Below are positions 16,463-24,385 of a stretch of 54,441 nucleotides of DNA, piece by piece (the first letter of the stretch is position 1; each line of letters begins with the position of its first letter). The DNA comes from Hymenobacter piscis (lineage in GTDB: Bacteria; Bacteroidota; Bacteroidia; Cytophagales; Hymenobacteraceae). The notes under the pieces were generated by a model. It did no database searches. It was given only the letters and a program-made list of their open reading frames with translations, and was not told the origin of the DNA. Location of the stretch: the NCBI RefSeq assembly GCF_018760735.1, contig NZ_JAHHZN010000026.1:1-54441 (forward strand), read 5' to 3'. The position numbers were made by a program, and so were the translations under genes.

Positions 16463-17737
16463 ATGAAGCGTCTTATAAATTCAACGTCAGATAGTTACAG
16501 CCCCTGTAAACCTATAAACCTTATAAAGTAAGGAAACCACCAGGTTTAAACAGGTCGTTTTTTTCAGAAAAAGGCTTTTAAAGTGGGGCTTTTGCCCCCG
16601 GGCAAACCAACCCGCCCCCCGGGTCAGGTGGTGGGCCACCGGGGCGCGCGGCGCGCGGCCGTCGTGGTTTTGGTAATAGATGCCGGCAGGCGAATCAGTA
16701 CGCGCACCTGTTACCCTACTTCACATGGCATTACTCAATATTCTCTATATCAGCACATTATTACAGCATAATAGGCTTGCAAAGGAAACCCCGACCATCT
16801 GCTTTTCAACCCGTGGTATGCCGGGTACCTATTACCAAAACCACGCAGCCCCGGCGCCGGGCCAGCCTCATCCTGAGTTCCCATCTATTACCAAAACCAC
16901 GCAGAGTCGCTGCGCCCTGCCTGCTCCGATAGACAAAGGCGGCTGAGCATGCCTGGCCGCAGAATCCACCGCCGCCCAGATGAAAGCGCGGATGTTCTGT
17001 CGTGGTTCTGGTAATAGATGCTGCCGGGCCGCCCTCTGCACCGCCGCCCTGAACGCGTTGCCGCAGAAGCGTTATCAAGCCGGCATTTTTACATTGATAT
17101 TCAATTTGTTGTCTAAACTGGTTTCGAGAACCACTTGAATATCGTTCAACTCCCTCTCCTCCCCCCTGGTTGGCAGCAGCGCCCAAGGGTCCCGACAAGT
17201 TGCCCCGCACCGGCGCTTCCAGCGCATCGAGCACGGATTCACCCTGGCGGGCATCATACAGGCGGGCCCGGAGGCGGTCAGAGGGCCGCTGGGCGGCGCG
17301 GCTGGGCGTGCGCGGGCTGGCCCCGCCCCCGCTCCCGTCCGTCTTGTCCGGGTATGGCTGGACAGGGTCTACGGGCGGCTTCGGGCGGCTTCGGCTTGCT
17401 CCTTAAGTCCGGGCCCGGTGCAGCGCCCTGGCCGGACGTGACAGGTCAATCAGTGAGGCCTGCTCCCTGTTGAATCCTTTGCTATGGTCAAAACACATTT
17501 GCCTCCGGTGGTTGCTTCTGAACGTCTCTGGGCTGGGGCTAATGGCCTGCCAACGGATGCTCCCAGTAATTACGATTTTTGTTGAGAGAAAGCCCTTCGC
17601 CTTCAGGCAGGGGATGAATCGAAAAGGACGGTGAAACAGGCGCAGGTTGCCCGTTGCGCGCCAAGCTGTACCGGAAGCCGTTTGCGGAACGGTTCGAACA
17701 GCGAAAGGACCACCTAACAGCTTCTACTCGCGTATCC
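16463..17737. other. Replication origin region and non-coding flank
   Basis: This stretch contains the AT-rich part of the origin, a very GC-rich segment at about 16590-16660 with a ttgccc/gggcaa dyad, and the satellite iterons. On the minus strand about 17060-17405, one frame without a start codon has natural composition (SDRLRARLYDARQGESVLD and EAPVRGNLSGPLG); it may be a decayed gene end. The frame at 17680-17750 plus (LYRKPFAERFEQRKDHLTAS) may be another gene tail. No intact gene is supportable. Confidence 0.4.
16663..17017. repeat. Satellite iterons: two direct, two inverted
   Basis: Further exact or near-exact iterons are at 16663-16679 (direct), 16829-16845 and 16885-16901 (inverted) and 17001-17017 (direct, with CTG for TTG inside). 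The two inverted copies are 56 bp apart. Outlying and inverted iterons commonly serve copy-number control by handcuffing or as autorepression sites; here the function is inferred. Confidence 0.88.
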
Positions 17738-17756
17738 CTGGGACTATACACCTAGC
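17738..17756 (+). mobile_element. IS481-type right end at an NCTAGN target
   Basis: ctgggactataca (17738-17750) is followed by cctagc. The same word at 21378-21390 closes an IS481-type transposase, and its complement is at 45642-45654. Read inward it starts TGTATAGTCCCAG, with the TGT tip of IS481 elements, and the flank matches the NCTAGN target known for that family. Only this end remains here. Confidence 0.6.
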
Positions 17757-17757
17757 C

Positions 17758-18333
17758 ATGCTTTTGCACGCGTCTACCCCCCACTGGGCGGCCGATTTCC
17801 AGGCCCTGGCCCGCGTTCTGTCCTCCGCGCTGGACGGACTGGAGGTGGCCATTGCGCACGTGGGCAGCACGGCCGTGCCGGGGCTGGCCGCCAAACCCAT
17901 CATCGACCTGGACCTGGCTTACGCGCCCGCCGTGCCCTGGGCAGCCCTCCCCGCGGCCCTGACCCCGCTGGGCTACGTGCACGTCGGCGACCAGGGCCTG
18001 GCCGGGCGCGAGGTCTTCAAACGACCGGGCGGAGGGCCGCCCCACCCGGTGCTCGACCGCATTGTGCACCACCTCTACGCCTGCCCGGCCAACGGCGCCG
18101 AATACCAGCGGCACGTGCAGTTTCGGGACTTTTTGCGCCACGACGAACCCACCCGGCGGCGCTACGAAGCCCTGAAACGGCAGCTGGCCGCGGAAGCCGG
18201 GCAAGACGCCAAGCGCTACGCGGCACTGAAGCAAGTGCGCGCCCGGGCCTTCGTGGCCGAGGTCCTCGAGCAGGCCCAGCGTCAGCGGGGGGGGCCTGGC
18301 CCAAGGGGAACCGGCCAACCGCTCACCCCATAA
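17758..18333 (+). CDS. GrpB family protein (nucleotidyltransferase fold)
   Basis: A 191-residue GrpB/UPF0157 protein. The signature AHVGSTAVPGLAAKPIIDLDL (about residues 37-57, with the GS and D.D of a nucleotidyltransferase-like site) and the second motif IVHHLYAC with HVQFRDFLRHD are complete. The substrate of the family is not known. Start ATG 17758 lies 2 bp beyond an NCTAGN insertion site with an IS481 right end, so its natural promoter was probably replaced; expression may depend on the element. The tail (QRQRGGPGPRGTGQP) is low-complexity. The next gene, katG, is 224 bp away and has its own leader. Confidence 0.85.
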   Translation: MLLHASTPHWAADFQALARVLSSALDGLEVAIAHVGSTAVPGLAAKPIIDLDLAYAPAVPWAALPAALTPLGYVHVGDQGLAGREVFKRPGGGPPHPVLDRIVHHLYACPANGAEYQRHVQFRDFLRHDEPTRRRYEALKRQLAAEAGQDAKRYAALKQVRARAFVAEVLEQAQRQRGGPGPRGTGQPLTP

Positions 18334-18557
18334 GCGCGCTCGTTGCAGTCAACGAGGAAGATGGAAGCAAGCAGGAACACCTGCTTTCCAGCAGGAAAGC
18401 CCGCCGCCGGTCCCCGGCCGGCCACGGGGGCCTGGCTTCAGAACAGAATGTTTTGTCTGCAAACCAGACCACCGCCATCAACCTTTTCGGGCCGCAGCCA
18501 GTTAAATAGCGCGCCGCGCTTGCACAGGCTGGCTCCTCTTCCCTTATCCCACTCCTC

Positions 18558-20873
18558 ATGCTGGACATCCACCACGACAAAACCAACACCGAATCCTTTA
18601 AGATGGAGGGCAAATGTCCCTTCGGCGGCGACCGTATCGGCGGCGTGGAAGGCACCCCGCCTACCCTCTCCGACTGGTACCCCAACCGCCTGAAGGTGGA
18701 GCTGCTGCACCAGAACGGCCCCCAGGCCAACCCCCTGGGCGAGGACTTCAACTACGCCGAAGCCTTCAACTCCATCAACCTGGAGGAGCTCAAAAACGAA
18801 ATCAAGAGCTTCCTGACCACGTCGGTGGACTGGTGGCCTTCCGACTACAACAACTACGGCCCGCAGATGATCCGCATGGCCTGGCACTCGGCCGGTACCT
18901 ACCGCATTGCCGACGGCCGCGGCGGCGCCGGTGAGGCCCTGCAGCGCTTCGCCCCCATCAACAGCTGGTGGGACAACGGCAACGTCGACAAGTCGCGCCG
19001 CCTCATCTGGCCCATCAAGCAGAAGTACGGCAGCTCCCTGTCCTGGGCCGACCTGATTGTGCTCACCGGCAACTGCGCCCTCGAAATCATGGGCTTGCCG
19101 ACCTACGGCTTCGCCGGCGGCCGCCAGGATGCCTGGGAGGCCGATAATGCCACCTACTGGGGCCCCGAAGTGGTGCACGACATGGCCAAGGCCAAGTCGC
19201 CCGACGAGATGGTGAGCCGCGACAAGCGCTGGCGCGGCCGCAACGGCGACGCCGACTACGACCTGGAAAACCCGCTGGCCGCCTCCCACCAGGCCCTGAT
19301 CTACGTGAACCCCGAAGGCCCTTACGGCAAGGGCGACCCGCAGGCCTCGGCCCACGACATCCGCGTGACGTTCACGCGCATGGCCATGAACAACGAGGAA
19401 ACCGTGGCTTTGATTGCCGGCGGCCACGCCTTCGGTAAGAGCCACGGCATGGTGCCGGCTGCTAAAATCGGCGTGGCGCCCGAAATTGCGCCCATGGAAG
19501 CCATGGGCCTGGGCTGGCACAACCCCCAGGGCAACGGCAACGCCGAAAACACGATGACCAACGGCATCGAAGGCAGCTGGACGCCCAACCCCACGCAGTG
19601 GGACAACGACTACCTGATCAACCTGTTCAAGTTCGACTGGGAGCAGACCAAGAGCCCGGCCGGTGCGCTGCAGTGGACCCCGGTGGACAAAAACGCCCCC
19701 AAAACGCCCGACGCGCACATTGAAGGTCAGATGAACGACCTGATGATGATGACCACGGACATCGCCCTGAAGGTGGACCCCGAGTACCGCGCCGTGTGCG
19801 AGAAGTTCCTCAACGACTTCGACGCCTTTACGCAGGCCTTCTCGAAAGCCTGGTACAAGCTGACCCACCGCGATATGGGCCCGCGCGAGCGGTACCTCGG
19901 CCCCGAGAAGCGCAATGAGAACGACCTGCTGTGGCAGGACCCCATCCCGCTGGCTGACTACACCATCATCGACGCCGCCGACATTGCGGAGCTGAAAAAG
20001 GCCATCCTGGCCACGGATATTTCCGGGTCGGACCTCGTGTTTACGGCCTTCTCGGCGGCCGTGACGCACCGCCAGAGCGACAAGCGCGGCGGCGCCAACG
20101 GCGGCCGTCTGGCCCTGGCCCCGCAGAAAGACTGGGAAATCAACCGCCGCACGGTGCCCGTAGTGGCCGCCCTGCAGAAAATCATGGCGGACTTTAACGG
20201 CCCCGACAAGGACAGCAAGGGCGGCAAGCAGGTTTCGCTGGCCGACCTGATTGTGCTGGGCGGCTGCGCGGCCCTCGAAAAGGCTGCCGCCGACGCCGGC
20301 GTACCCACTCAAGTGCCCTTTACCCCGGGCCGCCGCGACACCACGCAGGAGCTCACCGACATCGAGATGTTCAACTGGCTCAAGCCCGTGGCCGACGGCT
20401 TCCGCAACTACCTCGACGCCGACTTCAACCAGCTGGCCAAGCATGTAGCCCCCGAGGAGATGTTCCTCGACAAGGCCCAGCTGCTCTCGCTCACCTCCCC
20501 CGAGTGGGTGGCCCTGACGGGCGGCCTGCGTGCCATGAACGCCAATTACGACGGCTCGAAGCACGGCATCTTCACCGACCGCGAAGGCGTTCTCACCAAC
20601 GACTTCTTCACCGTGCTCACCAGCACCGACTATGACTGGAAGAAGTCGGACTCGCGCGGCCTGACCTTCTGGCTCAAGGACCGGAATACGGGCGAGAACC
20701 GCTACTCGGCCACCCGCGCCGACCTGGTCTTCGGCTCGAACAGCCAGCTGCGCGCCGTAGCCGAAGTGTACGCCGGTAAGGACGGTCACCAGCGCTTTGT
20801 CAAGGCTTTTGTGAAGGCCTGGGACAAGGTGATGATGCTTGACCGCTACGACGTGAAGGTAACTGAGCGCTAA
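18558..20873 (+). CDS. katG: Catalase-peroxidase KatG
   Basis: A 771-residue bifunctional haem enzyme that removes H2O2 by catalase and peroxidase reactions. Two tandem peroxidase domains are present, as usual. In the active N-terminal domain the distal Arg106, Trp109 and His110 (MIRMAWHSAGTYR), Tyr249 (YVNPEGPYG), Met275 (TRMAMNNEE) and proximal His290 (IAGGHAFGKSHG) are all seen; Trp109, Tyr249 and Met275 keep the spacing of the covalent adduct needed for catalase activity. No signal peptide, so cytoplasmic. Start ATG 18558. A strong terminator follows. No OxyR or Fur-like gene is adjacent. Confidence 0.97.
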   Translation: MLDIHHDKTNTESFKMEGKCPFGGDRIGGVEGTPPTLSDWYPNRLKVELLHQNGPQANPLGEDFNYAEAFNSINLEELKNEIKSFLTTSVDWWPSDYNNYGPQMIRMAWHSAGTYRIADGRGGAGEALQRFAPINSWWDNGNVDKSRRLIWPIKQKYGSSLSWADLIVLTGNCALEIMGLPTYGFAGGRQDAWEADNATYWGPEVVHDMAKAKSPDEMVSRDKRWRGRNGDADYDLENPLAASHQALIYVNPEGPYGKGDPQASAHDIRVTFTRMAMNNEETVALIAGGHAFGKSHGMVPAAKIGVAPEIAPMEAMGLGWHNPQGNGNAENTMTNGIEGSWTPNPTQWDNDYLINLFKFDWEQTKSPAGALQWTPVDKNAPKTPDAHIEGQMNDLMMMTTDIALKVDPEYRAVCEKFLNDFDAFTQAFSKAWYKLTHRDMGPRERYLGPEKRNENDLLWQDPIPLADYTIIDAADIAELKKAILATDISGSDLVFTAFSAAVTHRQSDKRGGANGGRLALAPQKDWEINRRTVPVVAALQKIMADFNGPDKDSKGGKQVSLADLIVLGGCAALEKAAADAGVPTQVPFTPGRRDTTQELTDIEMFNWLKPVADGFRNYLDADFNQLAKHVAPEEMFLDKAQLLSLTSPEWVALTGGLRAMNANYDGSKHGIFTDREGVLTNDFFTVLTSTDYDWKKSDSRGLTFWLKDRNTGENRYSATRADLVFGSNSQLRAVAEVYAGKDGHQRFVKAFVKAWDKVMMLDRYDVKVTER

Positions 20874-20913
20874 GCACCGGCCACGCGGGCCTTACCGGCC
20901 GGCAGAGACTGTA

Positions 20914-20957
20914 ACAGGGGGAAAGCACCGCACCGGGGCTTTCCCCCTGTTTTTTTT
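20914..20957 (+). terminator. Intrinsic terminator of katG
   Basis: A perfect 13-bp stem, acagggggaaagc (20914-20926) with gctttccccctgt (20938-20950), an 11-base loop, and a run of T directly behind. It begins 41 bp after the katG stop. Confidence 0.95.
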
Positions 20958-21099
20958 GGGGTGCCTGGTGTGAAGCCCGAGCCCTCGGCTGAATCGCTCG
21001 ATTACTCTTTGCATCAACCTTTCAACCAGGGCTGATTTCTTCGCGAATCTCACCGCCCAAATCCAAGCCGATGGGACTGAGCAACTTCGCTCGTGAAGC

Positions 21100-21390
21100 C
21101 AATGCCGTGCGTATCGTGTCGAACATCATCTGAGCAAGCCCGCTCAGCCGTGGACCAACGGCCAGGTTGAACGGATGAAGCGCACGCTGAAAGAGGCTAC
21201 CGTCCAGCGCTTCCACTATCAGACGACACAAGCGCTCAACGAGTACCTGCAGGGCTTTTTACTGGCCCACAAGCACGCCAAACGGCTCAGGACCTTAGCC
21301 TCCCGCCACGTGAATTTGTGTGTGCCCAGTGGCAGAAAAATGCCGTTAGCTTTACTCAGGACCCTACCCACCTCACGCTGGGACTATACA
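21100..21390 (+). pseudogene. IS481-family transposase, degraded C-terminal part
   Basis: The frame HHLSKPAQPWTNGQVERMKR (with the last catalytic Glu of the DDE core), then TLKEATVQRFHY and YLQGFLLAHKHAKRLR, matches IS481 transposases. One frameshift near 21295 moves the end into another frame: PREFVCAQWQKNAVSF followed by PTHLTLGLYS and TAG. The element's end is at 21390 and the TAG lies in the flanking gctagc target (21391-21396). The 5' half of the element is missing. Upstream, 20958-21100, no coding sequence is clear. Confidence 0.75.
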
Positions 21391-21396
21391 GCTAGC

Positions 21397-21831
21397 CGTA
21401 AGATTATTGCATCTGCCTTTCGTGCCAACCGCTTTGGTGACCGTAGCCTCCAGGGTGTTGACTTCATGCTCTACCTGTATGTGGCCACCCGACCCGACAA
21501 TCCCCTCTATAGTGCCAACCTGACTATCAAGCTCCATAACCTGACCACTACTGGCCCGGTGCTGCTCACCCAGCCCGCCATAGCGGATGACGACGTGATT
21601 CCGACCAGCACTTATATGTCCTATTCCCCCTATCAGCTGGGCCCTGGCTGCAACTGCTACGAAAGAATGGGCTTTTCGGGCTGGCTGCCGGCCGCTCCCC
21701 CCGTGGTCACCATTACCCGCCTCGACACCGTGGCCCATATTGTCAGCGGCACCTTCGCCGGCCAGCTGCGCTCCCGCGACACCACCACCTATTCCATTGA
21801 GGAGGGCCGCTTCGACGTGAAATACCAGTAG
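21397..21831 (+). pseudogene. Beheaded small lipoprotein-like gene (paralog of the gene at 49253-49837)
   Basis: After the IS481 end, an open frame of about 145 codons encodes the C-terminal part of a protein like the intact one at 49253-49837. The shared ending is ITRLDTVAHIVSGTFAG...EEGRFDVKYQ here versus VTRLDTVARIVSGTFEF...TEGRFDCKF there. The signal peptide and N-terminal half are missing, cut off by the insertion sequence. The frame happens to be open into the IS remnant up to ATG 21175, creating a chimeric 218-codon frame. The family looks like the DUF6252-type Bacteroidetes lipoproteins, function unknown. Confidence 0.65.
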
Positions 21832-21959
21832 CCGGGCGCTACGGGTCAGCAGCCGGGAGTTACGAACCGGGCCGGTGAAGAATCCACCTCCCCATACGCT
21901 CCATCTCCTTGCCGGCGACTAAGGGCGCCCGGGCGGGGCAGTATTCTGCAGACGGGACG

Positions 21960-23294
21960 TCAGGCCACCAAAAGCAGGTCTTCCAGCCGGGTGGTGTAGG
22001 CAGGACTGCGGAAGGCGGCGCGGCCAAGCCAGGGGGCAGCGGGCTGAGCCGGGGCGGCGGGGCGGGGCAGGCTGGCGGCGGAGCGCACGGTACCCCGCCC
22101 GAACTGCCGGTTGAGCGCATCAAGAGCGCCCATAAGCTGCCGGGCCCGGGCCGGGTCGGGCGCCGGCGTCAGGGCTACCGGGGCTGGGGCAAACAAATCC
22201 AGCTGCTGGCCCCGGCCGGCCGGCTCCAGGCCGTCGAGCACCACGCCGGCCTTGACGTAGCGGTGGCCGGGCTGGTGCAGGGTGGTGAGCAGGCGCCGGG
22301 CGTAGCCCAGCAGCTGCAGCGTGTCGCTGGTGGGGCCGGCTGGCAGCGTGAGCGTGGCCGAGCGGGTGTAGGGGGGCGCCAGCAACGGGTCGTAGCGGTC
22401 CTGGCTGATGTAGACCGTCAGGATGTGGGCCTGGTGGTTCTGGGCGCGCAGCTTCTCGGCCGCCCGGCTCAGGTAGGTGCTCACGGCCCCCCACAGGTCG
22501 TCGAGCTCGCTCAGGCGCTGGCCGAAGGAGCGGGAGCAGCTCAGGCTCTGGCGCGCCAGCGTGCCGTCTTCCGACGGGTTCAGATCCTGGCAGGGCTGGC
22601 CGCGCAGCTCCTGCACCAGGCGCCAGCCCACCACCCCGCCCAGCTGCCGGCGGGCCCAGGCCTCGGACACCTGGCTCAGGTCCCAGGCCGTGCGCAGGCC
22701 CTGGGCGTGCAGCTTGCCGGCGTACTGGCGGCCGATGCCCCAGACGTCGGCCACGGGCAGGGCGCGCAGGGCCCGCTCGCAGCGGCCGGGCGTATCCAGG
22801 CGCAGCAGGCCCTGCAGCTCGGGGTGCTTCTTGGCCAGGCGGTTGGCCACCTTGGCCAGGGTTTTGGTGGGGCCCATGCCCACGCAGGTGGGGATGCCGG
22901 TGCAGCGCAGCACGTCCTGGCGGATGCGGCGCGCGCGCGCGTCCAGCGTGCCGCAGAAGGCCGTCAGGCCGTGCAGGTCGAGAAAGGCCTCGTCGATGCT
23001 GTACACTTCCACCGCCGGCACGTGGGCCGCCAGCCGGGCCATGACGCGGCGGCTCATGTCGCCGTAGAGCGGGTAGTTGGAGCTCAGGGCCTGGCCCTGG
23101 TGGCGGCGCAGCAGCTCGCGCACCTCGAAGAACGGGGCGCCCATGGCAATACCCAGCTGTTTGGCCTCGGCGGAGCGGCTTACGACGTTGCCGTCGTTGT
23201 TGCTGAGCACCACCACGGGGCGGCCTTCCAGGCGGGGCTGGAAAACCCGCTCGCAGCTGACGTAGAAGTTATTGCCGTCGACTAATCCGTACAT
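21960..23294 (-). CDS. umuC: Y-family DNA polymerase, UmuC-like
   Basis: A 444-residue translesion polymerase subunit. Catalytic carboxylates are in LVDGNNFYVSCE (Asp6) and YSIDEAFLDL (Asp101, Glu102). The little-finger region is followed by QLDLF (364-368), a beta-clamp binding motif, and the typical UmuC end SPAYTTRLEDLLLV. It lies downstream of a UmuD-like gene with the same direction and 145 bp spacing, forming a umuDC operon for error-prone repair after DNA damage. Such operons are common on plasmids. Start ATG 23294 (MYGLVDGNNFY). Confidence 0.95.
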   Translation of the reverse strand: MYGLVDGNNFYVSCERVFQPRLEGRPVVVLSNNDGNVVSRSAEAKQLGIAMGAPFFEVRELLRRHQGQALSSNYPLYGDMSRRVMARLAAHVPAVEVYSIDEAFLDLHGLTAFCGTLDARARRIRQDVLRCTGIPTCVGMGPTKTLAKVANRLAKKHPELQGLLRLDTPGRCERALRALPVADVWGIGRQYAGKLHAQGLRTAWDLSQVSEAWARRQLGGVVGWRLVQELRGQPCQDLNPSEDGTLARQSLSCSRSFGQRLSELDDLWGAVSTYLSRAAEKLRAQNHQAHILTVYISQDRYDPLLAPPYTRSATLTLPAGPTSDTLQLLGYARRLLTTLHQPGHRYVKAGVVLDGLEPAGRGQQLDLFAPAPVALTPAPDPARARQLMGALDALNRQFGRGTVRSAASLPRPAAPAQPAAPWLGRAAFRSPAYTTRLEDLLLVA

Positions 23295-23302
23295 ATTTTG
23301 GG

Positions 23303-23431
23303 AGCTGTTAGCTATTGGCTGTTAGCTACTTTGAGCTGCTAGCTATCAGCTACTAGCTGTTAGCTTTCGTTCTGGGTTGTGGCTGATTGAACTTGAGCTA
23401 TCAGCTAACAGCCATCAGCTAACAGCTACTA
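23303..23431. repeat. AGCT(N)TTAGCT repeat cluster between umuD and umuC
   Basis: The spacer is built of short overlapping words: agctgttagct, agctattggct, agctgctagct, agctatcagct and their complements (agctaacag twice near the umuD end). It is full of potential hairpins and of alternating forward and reverse copies. It is transcribed within the umuDC operon, so it may affect mRNA stability or relative expression, or simply be a microsatellite expansion. Confidence 0.75.
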
Positions 23432-23439
23432 GAAAAACG

Positions 23440-23907
23440 CTAGTCGCGGCTGCGGAGCAGGGCGGTGAGCTTGCCGGGGATGAGCTCGTGCACGACGTGG
23501 GTGACCACGCCCCAGATGCGCAGGTTGTCGGGCTCGGTGATGGGATAATCGGCATAGGCGGGGTTTTCGGCCTGGAGCCACCAGCTGGTACCGCGGCGCA
23601 CGAGGCGCTTGACGGTGCATTCGCCCTCGATAACGGCCACCACAATGTGGTTGTGGTCGGCTTCCAGGTGCTTGTCGACGGCCAGCAGGTCGCCGGCGTG
23701 GATTTCGGCCCCCTGCATGCTCTCGCCCGATACCCGGATCAGGTAGGTGGCCTCGGGGTGGCGGAAGAGCAGACGGTTGAGGTCGAAGAGTTCCTCCAAC
23801 TCATCGGAGGCCGGGGAGGGAAAGCCGCAGGGCACCAGGGAGGCATATACCGGCAGCCAGAGCGTGGTGGTGGGCGTGCCCACGTCGAAGAGTTCAACGG
23901 TCGTCAT
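23440..23907 (-). CDS. umuD: UmuD-like S24 autopeptidase
   Basis: A 155-residue LexA/UmuD-type protein that cleaves itself in the presence of RecA filament and then activates UmuC. The cleavage site C27-G28 (LVPCGFPSPA), nucleophile Ser63 (VSGESMQGA) and general base Lys100 (CTVKRLV) are present with normal spacing. No DNA-binding domain, so it is UmuD and not LexA. Start ATG 23907. The upstream region has an AT-rich stretch with TATACTTG close to the -7 consensus, and actaacattattag, a partly symmetric word that might be an SOS-type operator. Confidence 0.93.
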   Translation of the reverse strand: MTTVELFDVGTPTTTLWLPVYASLVPCGFPSPASDELEELFDLNRLLFRHPEATYLIRVSGESMQGAEIHAGDLLAVDKHLEADHNHIVVAVIEGECTVKRLVRRGTSWWLQAENPAYADYPITEPDNLRIWGVVTHVVHELIPGKLTALLRSRD

Positions 23908-24385
23908 AGGGCAGAAGGGCGGATGGGCAATACGACAAGTATACTAACATTATTAGCATTCCGGTTGCGCGCATCAGCTTTTTTATCCACGCTTATGCAT
24001 AATTCTCTGTGTTTCAAGCGTGTAAATTACAAACAAAGCCCCGGACCTTCACTTGTGCACCTGAGCATCAGCTAATAATACTAGTGATTCTGGCGGTATC
24101 AGCCCCTGTCCCAGCCGGTTGTCACGGGCTGCCTGGGCTGCCCTCGTGAGCAGCCCTTCCAACGGGTCCTCATCCGGACCGGCGGGTTGCCCGCTCTGCT
24201 CCCCCCCACCCGCGGCCACCGACCGGAAAGCGACCATGGAAACGCTGATGCCGGGGCGTATAATCCGGCGGGGTGCGCGACCAGGGCACGGGGACGGACT
24301 GCCCCGGCCCGGCCAAAAAAACGCCGGCGGTGCTTCAATAGCCCGGAATTTGAAGGACCTTTACGGTCCATTTGCCCCGCCGCCC

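Noticed and set aside
16303..17017. CRISPR array
   Set aside because: Repeats are 17 bp at 22-bp period with 4-6 bp gaps and inverted copies, next to a Rep_3 gene: iterons, not CRISPR.
18438..20789. 783-codon frame on the minus strand
   Set aside because: Lies antisense to katG; its composition (Val, Gly, His, Leu rich) is that of a GC-rich shadow frame, and katG has all active-site residues.
24119..24385. N-terminal extension of the HelD-like protein
   Set aside because: The 89 extra residues lack protein character and relatives begin with the coiled coil; GTG 24386 preferred.
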